Source: Candidatus Hydrogenedentota bacterium
Lineage (GTDB): Bacteria; Hydrogenedentota; Hydrogenedentia; Hydrogenedentales; CAILVY01
Assembly (NCBI GenBank): GCA_029565395.1
Contig: JAKQOG010000278.1
Coordinates: forward strand, 1-64,000
Reading direction: 5' to 3'
DNA length: 64,000 bases
Part shown: one piece after another, positions 34,772 to 44,288 of the stretch
Numbering within the stretch: position 1 is the stretch's first letter
Layout of the letters: each line of letters starts with the position of its first letter
Position numbers and translations under genes: made by a program
The notes under the pieces: generated by a model
The model's database searches: none
Seen by the model: only the letters and a program-made list of their open reading frames with translations
What the model was told of the DNA's origin: nothing

Positions 34772-37390
34772 ATGTCACAACAACTTTCCACCAACCTGTT
34801 TATTTTGGCCCTGTTTTCAGTGGTGTTTTTCTCTGTTACAACGGCAGAAGCGTCTGTTTTAGCGGCGGAGAGGCAGAGTGAAGGGGCATTGGAGGGTGAA
34901 ACAGAAGGCGAGTCGGAACCTGTGGAATGGGCGAATTGTCTTGCCCTTGAGGGGCAGCGCGCCTACGTTGGGATCTCACGGAATGCGATAGACCTTTTGA
35001 AAGCGGGCGATGCGGTGTATTCGCCGGGCTATATCCAAATCATCAATGTGGCGGTTCCGGAAAACCCACAGTCCCTGGGTGAATATCGGCTTACCGAGCA
35101 ACTATCGAGTAAAAAGGATAAGGGAAATATTACATTTACGGTGAAAGATGACTTGGCCTATGTGGCATGGGGATGCCTGGAGTGTTCCGTTCATAACACA
35201 GTAGATGGCGGGATAGAGATCGTAAATTTGGGCAATCCTGCGGCGCCCGAACTGTTGGGAACTTTAGAGTTGTATTTCTTCCCGATGAATATAGTATTGG
35301 ATAATGGGTTTATGTATATCGGAGGATATGGATCAACAGAAGGAATAGTGTCTATACAGGATGTTAATAATCCGCTTTTTCCGATTTGCCTAAATGGAAT
35401 AGGTATAGGGACAAAGTATAGTTGTGCCACTTCGATGACGGCTACTGGTCCACTATTTTATGTGGGCCTTACCAATTATGCCAATAAGCAAGGTGCAATT
35501 TACTTATTCTATTTATACAGCCCTGATTCGATGTATGGTTTTTTTGAGCTTGGTCAATATCCTCCCACTCCTGGAAATTATGTAAGTATTGAGGATCTTG
35601 GGGTTGTTGGAGAGCGAATCTATGCGGCTGTGGAACTCACAGACGCCACCGGGCAATTGCTGATTCTGGACAGCAGTATTCCTCCACGAACTTCGCTTGT
35701 GGGAACATACCCAACACTCTCCGCTGTAAAGGCCATAGCAAACACGTATACGACAGTGTGCCTTATGGAGGAAAGCGGGGGCGTGTCATTACTTGATGTG
35801 AGTAATCCTGCGAATCCGGTATTGCGGGATACCTATGACATCGGTGATTCCGGGACGGATGTCGCGCTGAGGGATGGATTGGTGTACGCCTTGGGCGGAT
35901 TAACAGGACTCCACATCATAGACACGCATTGGCGTCCACTGAATCTTGCCGTGGAGGGGAATGGCACGCTCGATCCTGCGGCCGGTTATCATGAATATAT
36001 GGATACCGATGTGGTGACGCTTACGGCTACCGCAGCGGCAGGCTGGTCTTTCGATCAATGGCTGGGGGATATTGAAGAGGCTGATCATCAAACCAACCCC
36101 GTGAGCATTACGATGGCGAATGCACGGACCATTACCGCGGTCTTTAAAGAAAACTATTTTGCATTGAAATTGACCAAGGAGGGATTTGGATACACTACTC
36201 CAGCCTTTGGGTCCTATACGTATCTCCACGACACCGTTGTAGTGGTGGAAGCGGTTCCTGAAATGGGGTGGCGGTTTGATCACTGGGAAGGTGTTGATGC
36301 CGGGCAGGAGGCGGAAAATCCCTTGTCTATCGCAATGACGGCGGATGCCGAAATACAGGCCGTTTTTGTGCCGATTGAATATGCGTTGGCCATTGAGGCG
36401 GAAGCGGGCGGGACTACATCGCCCACACCGGGTGTGTATAGTTATCCCAGCGGCGCCCTGGCTGTTGTTGCCGCGATGCCTGAAGACGGCTGGCAATTTG
36501 ATCATTGGGAAGGGGATGTTTCTGGAGACCCGGCAAGTTTTCTGCAAGCCGTGACGATGGATGGATCAAAGACGTTGCATGCCTACTTTGTCCAGCAACT
36601 GTATACCCTGACCCTTGCGGTGGAGGGCAGTGGTCAGATAACTCCCGAAACAGGCGTGTATACGTATGAATATGGGACGCAGGTTACCGCAGCGGCCACC
36701 CCGGCGGACGGGTGGGCTTTTGATCATTGGGCTTTTGACACCTCTGCGGAATATTCGGCGCCTGAGATCACCCTGATGATGGATCAGGATTTTACCGTAA
36801 CTGCGGTCTTTGTACCCGTTGCGTTTACATTGACCGTTCTAACGGAAGGTTTGGGAAACACTATGCCGGAGCCCGGCAGCCATGGCTATGGATGGAATGC
36901 CGATATTTCGATTACCGCAACTCCCGAGGATGGTTGGCGCTTTGATCACTGGGCCGGTGAGTCCGTCGAGGGTTCGACGGATAACCCCCTGTCACTTGTC
37001 ATGAATGCCGACAAAACGGTGCGGGCCGTTTTCGCGCCACAACTGTGGACGTTGACCGTTGCCGTGGAAGGCAGCGGTGCATGCTCCCCCATTTCAGGCA
37101 CACATACTTTCCAAGATAATGAGTCGGTAAGTTTGGCGGCACTGCCAGCAGAGGATTGGGTCTTTGATCACTGGACGGGTTTGGAAGGTTCCGACGCTAC
37201 GGCGAATCCTGTGACGATCCAAATGACCAGTGATATGACTGTCACAGCGGTTTTCAAGGGCAAATCGGGAATGTTTAGCTGCGGGGCGGGAAATGGCGGC
37301 GCCAAGTCCTCGTTCAAGGGTGATCTCTTGCTCATGGCGGGCGTGGGCATCCTGTTGACAGTGTGTTGTCACCGGAAAATATGGGTATAG
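34772..37390 (+). CDS. LVIVD-type propeller with six InlB-like repeats and sorting tail
   Basis: The 872-residue exported protein has a signal peptide (ILALFSVVFFSVTTAEA), a short EG-rich linker, and a propeller of LVIVD-type strands (IQIINV, IEIVNL, VSIQDV, LLDVSNPANP) to about residue 390. Six divergent InlB B-repeats follow, each with a GW.FDHW.G core and a final [VI]-x-AVF strand. The C-terminus has a Cys-Gly motif (MFSCGAGNGG), a TM helix (DLLLMAGVGILLTVCC) and a short basic tail, a tripartite sorting signal of the kind processed by exosortase/rhombosortase-like enzymes. No such enzyme is in the window. The protein is likely anchored at the cell surface. Confidence 0.85.
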   Translation: MSQQLSTNLFILALFSVVFFSVTTAEASVLAAERQSEGALEGETEGESEPVEWANCLALEGQRAYVGISRNAIDLLKAGDAVYSPGYIQIINVAVPENPQSLGEYRLTEQLSSKKDKGNITFTVKDDLAYVAWGCLECSVHNTVDGGIEIVNLGNPAAPELLGTLELYFFPMNIVLDNGFMYIGGYGSTEGIVSIQDVNNPLFPICLNGIGIGTKYSCATSMTATGPLFYVGLTNYANKQGAIYLFYLYSPDSMYGFFELGQYPPTPGNYVSIEDLGVVGERIYAAVELTDATGQLLILDSSIPPRTSLVGTYPTLSAVKAIANTYTTVCLMEESGGVSLLDVSNPANPVLRDTYDIGDSGTDVALRDGLVYALGGLTGLHIIDTHWRPLNLAVEGNGTLDPAAGYHEYMDTDVVTLTATAAAGWSFDQWLGDIEEADHQTNPVSITMANARTITAVFKENYFALKLTKEGFGYTTPAFGSYTYLHDTVVVVEAVPEMGWRFDHWEGVDAGQEAENPLSIAMTADAEIQAVFVPIEYALAIEAEAGGTTSPTPGVYSYPSGALAVVAAMPEDGWQFDHWEGDVSGDPASFLQAVTMDGSKTLHAYFVQQLYTLTLAVEGSGQITPETGVYTYEYGTQVTAAATPADGWAFDHWAFDTSAEYSAPEITLMMDQDFTVTAVFVPVAFTLTVLTEGLGNTMPEPGSHGYGWNADISITATPEDGWRFDHWAGESVEGSTDNPLSLVMNADKTVRAVFAPQLWTLTVAVEGSGACSPISGTHTFQDNESVSLAALPAEDWVFDHWTGLEGSDATANPVTIQMTSDMTVTAVFKGKSGMFSCGAGNGGAKSSFKGDLLLMAGVGILLTVCCHRKIWV

Positions 37391-37485
37391 TGCAATGGTT
37401 TGGGTGTGAAATGCCGGTAATGTGCCCTGTGTCCGGTATACTTTTCAAAAAAAGCGTTATTTTTAATTGCCTGGGATAAATTTTA

Positions 37486-37514
37486 TTGACATACTACAAT
37501 ATAAGAATTATGAT
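37486..37514 (+). promoter_or_regulatory. Consensus sigma70 promoter of the beta-helix gene
   Basis: TTGACA (37486-37491), 17 nt, TATGAT (37509-37514). The transcript would start near 37521, about 88 nt before the ATG, with a small CTAAG/CTTAG stem in the leader. Confidence 0.7.
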
Positions 37515-37608
37515 AAGCAGGCGGTGATAATTGTGAGGGTCTAAGGTTTGCTTAGACAGGAAATGAATGCAGGTATATCCAGGTGTGAGAAGCATAGGAG
37601 GGAAAGCT

Positions 37609-40602
37609 ATGAGGTGTCTGCTAAGTTCTTTTTATGTACTTTCATGCGTATTTGCCGCCGGGGTATTGTGTGTCCCGCAGGCAGGAGCGGTGATTGTCGT
37701 TGAGACTGCAACTAACTGGGAGGACATTGCGCCGGTAGCCCAGTTGGATGAGGCGGTAGTGGTACGCAATGGCGGGGTGCTTACGATCAATGCCGGCGTA
37801 AACCTGGTGTGGGTGGAGACGGTGGATGCGGAACTTGGGGCCATTACGGTGGAAACGGGGAGCACGCTCGTTGCGATTGGCGAGGCAGGCGATCCGATTA
37901 CGTTCAGTTCCACGCATTCGTTGGGTTGGTACGGGATAAGCATACATGATGGCGCCACCGCTACGCTGGAGTATTGTTCGCTTGCGGGCGGCGGTTCCGG
38001 AGGCAGTGCTTCCCTTGCCCTTGGGGCAAGCGCTTCGGCGGTGCGTCACTGCACGATCAGCGGCGGAGCAGGGAATGGCGTTCAACTGAATGGTGCGGGG
38101 AATACATCGGTGATCGAGGATTTAACGGTGACCGGTTGCGCGGGCTACGCGTTGCACCAGAATACGGGGGATATGAATCCTCAAATTATCGGCGTAAATT
38201 TTTCAGGCAATGGCGAGAATGCGAATGTGATCTGGCCGGGCACGCCTGCGGTTGCGGGTGTATTCCGGCAAGTGGACTGGCAGATGGTGGGTGCGCCGTA
38301 TGTGATTGCCGGCTGGTATAAGCTGGGCGAGAATGGGATTCTGAATATCAGCCCGGGGGTGCGTGTGGAATTCGCTGAGTCGGCTTCCGCTCGGCAAAGC
38401 AGCATCGGAGCATCGGCGCTTGGCTGTCTGAATATCCAGGGCACGGTGGAAAACCCGGTACTATTCACATCGCATTTTGAAGCGCCGGAACCTGGGGATT
38501 GGGCGGATCTGGCGATAGACGAAGGCGGTTCGGGGACCTTGGAGAATATTATCGTCGAGTATGCAGGCCAGTGGGGCAACTATAGCGTTCATATCGCGAG
38601 TTCTGAGGTGGCTGTGCACAATCTGGAAATCCGGCATAGCAGTTGTGACGGTTTATGGCTGGATGCGCCGCTGATCACTCCCTCGCTGGATGGTCTCGTC
38701 ATTCATGACACAGCGGGTTGGCCATTGGTGATGTACACTAATAACATGAGCCCGGTGATTGGCGAGTCGCTTAATTTTTACAATAATCCCAGCGGGAACG
38801 GCATGCTGGTGCTTTCGGGGAGCGGAGAGCAGACCACGTCGAATATTGTCTGGACGGTGAATAGCATGCCCTATGTCATTGCGGGGTGGTTCAGGATTGG
38901 CATCGGTTCAAGTTTTACGATAGAGCCTGGCGTGAACGTGACGTTTACGGCGGCGGGCACGGCGCTTCAATCGAATATCGAGGTGATGGATGGGGGAACG
39001 TTCACTGTGGAAGGGACGGCATCCAAACCGGTCCACTTTACCTCATTCAAGAGTGATCCGGCTCCCGGCGATTGGTCTTTCATTCAGGTAGATCAAGGGG
39101 GACAGGCCAGTTTTGATCAATGCAGAATCCGGTATGCGGGATGCGCCAATAGCCCCGCCTTTATCGTCAAGACCTCGGATGTAACCGTGAGCAACATGCT
39201 GATAGAGGATTGCCAATACGACGGCATTCAATTGAACAATGTTGGGATCAGCCCAAGCCTCAGTAATATTGTAGTTCGTAATTGCGTTGGCTGGGGAATC
39301 GTGCAGACCGCGATCACGATGATGCCCACATACAGCAATATAAGCCTTTATGACAACACAGGCGGTAATGCGATTGTTATGTGGGCGGGCACGGGCGGCA
39401 ATAGCGTGAGCCAGGATATGCACTGGCATTTGTGCGGCGCACCGTATGCAGTTTCCGGCTGGGCGCGGTTTGCCGAGAATGTCCACCTGGAGATTGATCC
39501 GGGGGTGATTGTGCAATTTGCCCCATCTGGCGCGGCGATGCAGTCGAATTTTGAATTGAATAACGGATGCAGTCTGATTGCCAATGGCACACCCTCCCAG
39601 CGAATTCTGTTTACCTCCTATAAATCAGAACCGGCAATGGGCGACTGGGAATTTATTCAGTTTAATGCAGGCAGTTCTGGCAGTTTTAATTACTGCACGT
39701 TTGAATATGCAAACAATCCATTAAATATTCGGACATCGCCGGTGACAGTACAAAACTCGATTATTCGCTCTTCGAATTATCAGGGCGTTGTGGTGCAAGA
39801 CAACGCGCAGCCTGTGTTTATAAACAACCACATCGAAGGCAATCGGTTGAATGGCTTTTTGAGTTATAGCGCGGGAACTCCCGTGGACCTTCGGGGCACT
39901 TGGTGGGGCGATGCATCAGGGCCATATCACGCCACACTTAATCCGGGTGGTCTTGGAAATGCGGTGACGGATGGCTGCCTATTCGAACCGTGGGCCACGG
40001 AACCGGTGATCGGGTCAACGCTTTTTGCATGGCCTCCGACGGTGCGGATCGATCTTGAGGGAGGCAACGGATATGTTGCCGTGGAAAACACGGGGTCAGG
40101 CAGTTTCACGTGGAATGTACAGGTAACCTCCGGTCAGGATTGGCTCTCGGTGCAAACCGTGAAGAGCGGCGAGGCGGCCGGGTTTACCGTGGTGGCGGAG
40201 CCCTACAGCGGTGCATTGCAGCGTGTGGGGCAGATTATGCTGACGACTTCGGACCTGAGTGTGGCGCCACAGACGATTTTGGTGGCGCAAGCGGGGTCTG
40301 AGGGGGCAGGAGTGCTGCATTCGGGCGATCAGAATCAGGATTTCCTGATATCTCTTTCCGAGTTACTGCGGGTGATTCAGTTTTTTAATTCAGGCGGATT
40401 CCATTGTGAAGCCGGGACTGAAGACGGATTTGCACCTGCGCCTGGTGACACGAGCTGTACTCCACATTCCAGTGATTACAATACGCAGAACTGGCAGATC
40501 TCGCTTTCGGAATTGCTGCGGATCGTACAGTTTTTCAACTCCGGCGGATATCACCAGAATGCGGGTGGTGAAGACGGTTTTGGACCAGGTAAGCTGCTAT
40601 AA
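37609..40602 (+). CDS. Secreted right-handed beta-helix protein with BACON and dockerin-like pair
   Basis: The start at 37609 has GGAGGG about 6 nt upstream and opens the signal peptide (LLSSFYVLSCVFAAGVLC); an upstream ATG at 37567 is less apt. Of 997 residues, about 60-810 are repeating beta-helix turns (for example PVHFTSFKSDPAPGDWSFIQ and the related PVLFTSHFEAPEPGDW and ILFTSYKSEPAMGDW). A BACON-like domain near 820-900 (WNVQVTSGQDWLSVQ) follows, then the paired module with two SLSELLR[VI][IV]QFFNSGG repeats. Parallel beta-helices commonly bind or cleave polysaccharides; no active site is identified. Likely secreted and assembled through the C-terminal module. Confidence 0.88.
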   Translation: MRCLLSSFYVLSCVFAAGVLCVPQAGAVIVVETATNWEDIAPVAQLDEAVVVRNGGVLTINAGVNLVWVETVDAELGAITVETGSTLVAIGEAGDPITFSSTHSLGWYGISIHDGATATLEYCSLAGGGSGGSASLALGASASAVRHCTISGGAGNGVQLNGAGNTSVIEDLTVTGCAGYALHQNTGDMNPQIIGVNFSGNGENANVIWPGTPAVAGVFRQVDWQMVGAPYVIAGWYKLGENGILNISPGVRVEFAESASARQSSIGASALGCLNIQGTVENPVLFTSHFEAPEPGDWADLAIDEGGSGTLENIIVEYAGQWGNYSVHIASSEVAVHNLEIRHSSCDGLWLDAPLITPSLDGLVIHDTAGWPLVMYTNNMSPVIGESLNFYNNPSGNGMLVLSGSGEQTTSNIVWTVNSMPYVIAGWFRIGIGSSFTIEPGVNVTFTAAGTALQSNIEVMDGGTFTVEGTASKPVHFTSFKSDPAPGDWSFIQVDQGGQASFDQCRIRYAGCANSPAFIVKTSDVTVSNMLIEDCQYDGIQLNNVGISPSLSNIVVRNCVGWGIVQTAITMMPTYSNISLYDNTGGNAIVMWAGTGGNSVSQDMHWHLCGAPYAVSGWARFAENVHLEIDPGVIVQFAPSGAAMQSNFELNNGCSLIANGTPSQRILFTSYKSEPAMGDWEFIQFNAGSSGSFNYCTFEYANNPLNIRTSPVTVQNSIIRSSNYQGVVVQDNAQPVFINNHIEGNRLNGFLSYSAGTPVDLRGTWWGDASGPYHATLNPGGLGNAVTDGCLFEPWATEPVIGSTLFAWPPTVRIDLEGGNGYVAVENTGSGSFTWNVQVTSGQDWLSVQTVKSGEAAGFTVVAEPYSGALQRVGQIMLTTSDLSVAPQTILVAQAGSEGAGVLHSGDQNQDFLISLSELLRVIQFFNSGGFHCEAGTEDGFAPAPGDTSCTPHSSDYNTQNWQISLSELLRIVQFFNSGGYHQNAGGEDGFGPGKLL
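40310..40590 (+). repeat. Paired EF-hand/dockerin-like module (beta-helix protein)
   Basis: Two half-repeats, HSGDQNQDFLISLSELLRVI and a second with NTQNWQISLSELLRIVQFF, each end in EDGF.P. The first half also has the conserved HC...C..H spacing. The same pair occurs in three other proteins of the window. Confidence 0.8.
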
Positions 40603-40637
40603 GTGTGTGTTGAAAAAGAACTCGGACAGAGTATCCG

Positions 40638-42866
40638 CTATATAAAGGCCAGTCGGTGATTGGTGGTTTGCCGGGCAATGAGTTTGAGAAAGTCCGAAAT
40701 GGACTCGGTGGAGGTATTTTCGAAGGGCAGGGGGAGTTCGCTTTGTGCGCCGAATCCGAGGCAGGCGTGGAAAAGGCCTTCAATCCGGGCGCGCTCCATC
40801 GGGTTGAGGGGGCGGGCGGGATTGCAGCGCACGCCGGTGGTGTAGCGGGGATCGCGGTTCGCTTCAACAACCTTGATTACGGTATGGGCGGTCTTGGGGT
40901 ATTCGTAGATGTCCAAGAGCGCGAAGCGGCGGCTGATGGCGGGGTCATTGTTTTGCGCCAGGACCAAATGGAGCCCCAGGCGTTCTCCATATAAGGTGCA
41001 TTGTTCTTGCAGATGGACGAGAATGCGTTTTCCCATCTTCTCTGATTCTTCACCTTGATGCAATTCGGCATTCATGAGGAATTGGACGCATTCATTCAGG
41101 CCTTCCACCGCCACGAGACATGGAGCGTCTGATATGGAGCTGGCTGCGCCGTGCGCACCGAGTAAACTCAGGGGCCGTGCCTGTGGGGCCGCCCCATCGG
41201 CGAGCCCTTCCAGAAAGTCCCGTTTCTCCTGATGCGCCATGGCGGCCAAGTCCACCAGCCGGGTGAGTTCCCGGAAGAGGTCCGCCTCTTTGCTGTGCTG
41301 ATAGGCGGCGCGGGGCAGATTCAACGTAATTTGCTGAATAGCGGATGGATGCGCGCTCCGGGCATCCCCTCGTTCAAAAAGAAAATGGACATGCCTCCGG
41401 TGGGCGGCGGCCTGCGCGGCATGATTCAAAAAGGCATCCCCTTCGGGCGTTTGGAAAACGCCGGGTTCCAATGCGATATGTATCGCCGGCGTGGAAAGCA
41501 GAACCCCTTCCTCGCCATGCCGGATCAGCACGTCGAGAATGGCCCAGGCAAATTGCCGCGCCGTGCGAAGGCATTCCCCGAAGGTTTTTTCTGCACCGGG
41601 GATGGAAACATCCCGCAACGGCTCCGGTACATTCCAGCAAAGCTCGATTCCTTCTCCGGACGATGAATGTACAAGTGCGCGATAGGCGAATTCATAGACG
41701 AGCATCTGGGCGAAGCGGCCAATATCCGTTTCGGACCAATCCTGCAGGAAGGGGGCGAAATAAACGTTTAATGCACTCCATAGCGGCGGCTGGGAAAACA
41801 TCGTTTGGTACGTGTCTGCGGTTTTCAGCAGTTGAGCGAGCAGTTCATCGGCCCGCTTGGGCGGCCCAGCACTTTGAGAAGCTCCTGGCGCCATAAAACC
41901 TTGCTGTAAAATGGGGAGGAGCGTGTGTTCGGTGTAAAACAACCTGTCTGGCTGCTCCACGTCGTGGATGTGGAGTTCACCGCGCAGATGGGCTTCGGTC
42001 ACCGGGGTGGAGAATATCTGTGCGAAGGCATATTCCTTTTTTACCATCCGCGCGAGCACGCGGTCGGTTCCCGATGGATCCAGGCCGGCGGTTTCCGGGG
42101 TAACGCCGCGGATGATGCGCTCGGCATCATACAGCGGAACACCCAGGCGCCGGTGCCGGACCGTATATTCGTCGAGGCCATGTTCGACTAATTTTGCATC
42201 CACCAGTTCCCGCACGAGGGCGGTGGTGAGGGTGGTGATGCGTGCGGTTTCAATTTGCTGTTCCACTTCCAACGCGATCATGAGAGCGGCGGAGTCTTCA
42301 AGGCCGGTTTCGCGGACCAGGGCTTCGACAATCTTTTCGCGGTTCCATTCGGCCAGCGTATCGGCGCTGGTGCGGACCATGAGCGCTTCGCTTCGTCCGC
42401 GCAATGCGTCGCGTTCTTCCCGCGCCTCCTTTAATTCGGTCAACAGCATCCGCATATCGCCTTCGCGGAGCCGGCGCACCCGCGCGCGGCGATCCCGGTA
42501 TCGGGCGTAGGCAAGGGCTGTTTTCACATGTGACATGTGGATTAGCACGCGTTCGACGGCGTCGTGGACCTGGTCCACGGTGGGCGGCTGGCTTCCCAGG
42601 CGTTTGGTGAGATAGAGAGTGACAGCCGAGGCGAGGTTTTCAGCGAGGTCATAGTCCTGACCGCCGGTTTGCTGAGCGGCTTTATAAATGGCCAGGGCGA
42701 TTTTGTGTTTGCTGAACGACTCTTCCCGGCCATCCCGTTTGACGATGGTGCGGAAAGGTTCTGGTGCGGCAATGGCTGGCAACGGGAGTGGGAGCTGCTC
42801 GTCAAAGAGCCCTTCCTGCTCCATACGTTCAGGATCGAATAGATCGCCTTGCCGTTCTATACTCAT
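40638..42866 (-). CDS. NrdD-like protein with two ATP cones, lacking the glycyl-radical domain
   Basis: This 742-residue protein opens with two ATP-cone domains (about 35-135 and 160-260: VKRDGREESFSKHKIALAIY; WNREKIVEALVRETG). The barrel resembles anaerobic ribonucleotide reductase: HIHDVEQPDRLFYTEH, an EGLNECVQFLMNAELHQGEE block and RFALLDIYEYPKTA. It stops at LKLIARQTTNHRLAFI. The family's Zn-binding CxxC pairs and RVxGY glycyl-radical loop, which should follow, are missing. Without them it should not reduce nucleotides. It could be a regulatory paralogue or a component needing another chain. No NrdG activase is nearby. Confidence 0.82.
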   Translation of the reverse strand: MSIERQGDLFDPERMEQEGLFDEQLPLPLPAIAAPEPFRTIVKRDGREESFSKHKIALAIYKAAQQTGGQDYDLAENLASAVTLYLTKRLGSQPPTVDQVHDAVERVLIHMSHVKTALAYARYRDRRARVRRLREGDMRMLLTELKEAREERDALRGRSEALMVRTSADTLAEWNREKIVEALVRETGLEDSAALMIALEVEQQIETARITTLTTALVRELVDAKLVEHGLDEYTVRHRRLGVPLYDAERIIRGVTPETAGLDPSGTDRVLARMVKKEYAFAQIFSTPVTEAHLRGELHIHDVEQPDRLFYTEHTLLPILQQGFMAPGASQSAGPPKRADELLAQLLKTADTYQTMFSQPPLWSALNVYFAPFLQDWSETDIGRFAQMLVYEFAYRALVHSSSGEGIELCWNVPEPLRDVSIPGAEKTFGECLRTARQFAWAILDVLIRHGEEGVLLSTPAIHIALEPGVFQTPEGDAFLNHAAQAAAHRRHVHFLFERGDARSAHPSAIQQITLNLPRAAYQHSKEADLFRELTRLVDLAAMAHQEKRDFLEGLADGAAPQARPLSLLGAHGAASSISDAPCLVAVEGLNECVQFLMNAELHQGEESEKMGKRILVHLQEQCTLYGERLGLHLVLAQNNDPAISRRFALLDIYEYPKTAHTVIKVVEANRDPRYTTGVRCNPARPLNPMERARIEGLFHACLGFGAQSELPLPFENTSTESISDFLKLIARQTTNHRLAFI

Positions 42867-42887
42867 CGCTTTTCCAATGTAGTAGGA

Positions 42888-44090
42888 TCACGGGGCCATC
42901 AATACATCCGCGATGCGCACCAGCGCCCAGTCGATGTCTTCTTTGGCAATCACCAGCGGCGGCGCGAAACGAATCACGTTTTCATGCGTTTCCTTGCACA
43001 AGAGGCCCTTTTCCTTCAAGCGCACGCAGAACCGGCGCGCACCGCCCGCCTCCTTGTGAAGTTCCACGCCGATCATCAAGCCTTTGCCGCGCACTTCCTT
43101 CACATGCGGACTGTTGATTTCCCGAAGCCGCTCCATGAAGTAGGGGCCAAGTGCAGCGGCATTTTCCACCATTTTTTCCTCCACCAACACCTTCAAGGCG
43201 GCGCGGGCCACGGCGCAGGCCAGCGGATTGCCGCCGTAGGTGCTGCCATGATCCCCTGGCTGGAATACGCCCAATACCTCTTTGTTTGACAACACGGCGG
43301 AAATGGGATAAAGGCCGCCGGAGAGCGCCTTGCCCACCAGGGTCAAATCCGCTACAACGCCCTCATGTTCTTCGGCCAACAGTTTTCCCGTGCGCCCCAA
43401 GCCGGTCTGGATTTCATCCGTGATGAAAACGATCCGGTTTCGATCGCAAATCTCGCGGACCTGTTGCAGATAGCCTTGCGGCGGGATAATGATGCCGCCT
43501 TCGCCCTGAATGGGCTCCACCAGGAATGCCACGGTATTCGGGGTGATGGCGCGTTCCAGAGCCTCCGTATCGCCGAAGGGAACAGTTATGAATCCGGGCG
43601 TGAATGGCGCATAGCCGTCGCGGTATTGTTCTTCCGTGCTGAACCCGACAATTGTTATGGTGCGCCCGTGAAAATTGTTATCGCAAACGATGATCTCCGC
43701 CTGGCCTTCCGGAACGCCTTTTACCTGGTACCCCCATTTGCGCACTGCCTTGATGCAGGATTCCACCGCTTCCGCACCGCTGTTCATGGGCAGGACCATG
43801 TGCGAGTTCGTCAGTTCACAGATTTCCTTGTAAAACAGGCCGAGTTGATCATTGCGGAAGGCGCGGGACACCAGGGAAAGTTTTTGTGCCTGCTCTACCA
43901 TGGCCGCCACGATTTTCGGATGACAATGGCCTTGATTCACCGCCGAATACGAGGCCAGGCAATCCAGATACTTATTGCCTTCGACGTCCCACACCCAGAT
44001 GCCCTGGCCTTTGGTAAGCACTACGTCCAGGGGGTGGTAGTTTTTGGCGCCGTATTCTTCTTCCAACGCAATAAAATCATGTGTTTTCAT
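42888..44090 (-). CDS. rocD: Ornithine--oxo-acid aminotransferase
   Basis: A PLP-dependent class III aminotransferase that converts ornithine and 2-oxoglutarate to glutamate semialdehyde and glutamate. The ATG at 44090 ([20 protein letters not shown]) is preferred over one 24 nt upstream. Of about 400 residues, marks include [48 protein letters not shown] with the cofactor Asp, [14 protein letters not shown] with the Schiff-base Lys and [14 protein letters not shown]. It follows the nrdD-like gene by 21 nt upstream on the minus strand, but the two functions are unrelated; co-transcription is possible. Confidence 0.9.
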   Translation of the reverse strand: MKTHDFIALEEEYGAKNYHPLDVVLTKGQGIWVWDVEGNKYLDCLASYSAVNQGHCHPKIVAAMVEQAQKLSLVSRAFRNDQLGLFYKEICELTNSHMVLPMNSGAEAVESCIKAVRKWGYQVKGVPEGQAEIIVCDNNFHGRTITIVGFSTEEQYRDGYAPFTPGFITVPFGDTEALERAITPNTVAFLVEPIQGEGGIIIPPQGYLQQVREICDRNRIVFITDEIQTGLGRTGKLLAEEHEGVVADLTLVGKALSGGLYPISAVLSNKEVLGVFQPGDHGSTYGGNPLACAVARAALKVLVEEKMVENAAALGPYFMERLREINSPHVKEVRGKGLMIGVELHKEAGGARRFCVRLKEKGLLCKETHENVIRFAPPLVIAKEDIDWALVRIADVLMAP

Positions 44091-44235
44091 GCAAACAACT
44101 TCCCATTCCGTCAATTTTCAGGCTTTCCCAGCAGAATTGCAGGGCAAAGAAAGAAGATCCTACCATGTATATACCCAGACACGCCAACTTTTCCGGCGGC
44201 GCGGGTGACAATGCCTTTTTTACCATACGAGGCTT

Positions 44236-44265
44236 TTGTGGAAATGGTCCCGGCGGGATTATAGT
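44236..44265 (+). promoter_or_regulatory. Probable promoter of the fucosidase gene
   Basis: TTGTGG (44236-44241), 18 nt, TATAGT (44260-44265), 23 nt before the ATG at 44289; a purine-rich GGAGAGG lies between. Confidence 0.45.
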
Positions 44266-44288
44266 GTCCAGGAGAGGAATTCACATAG

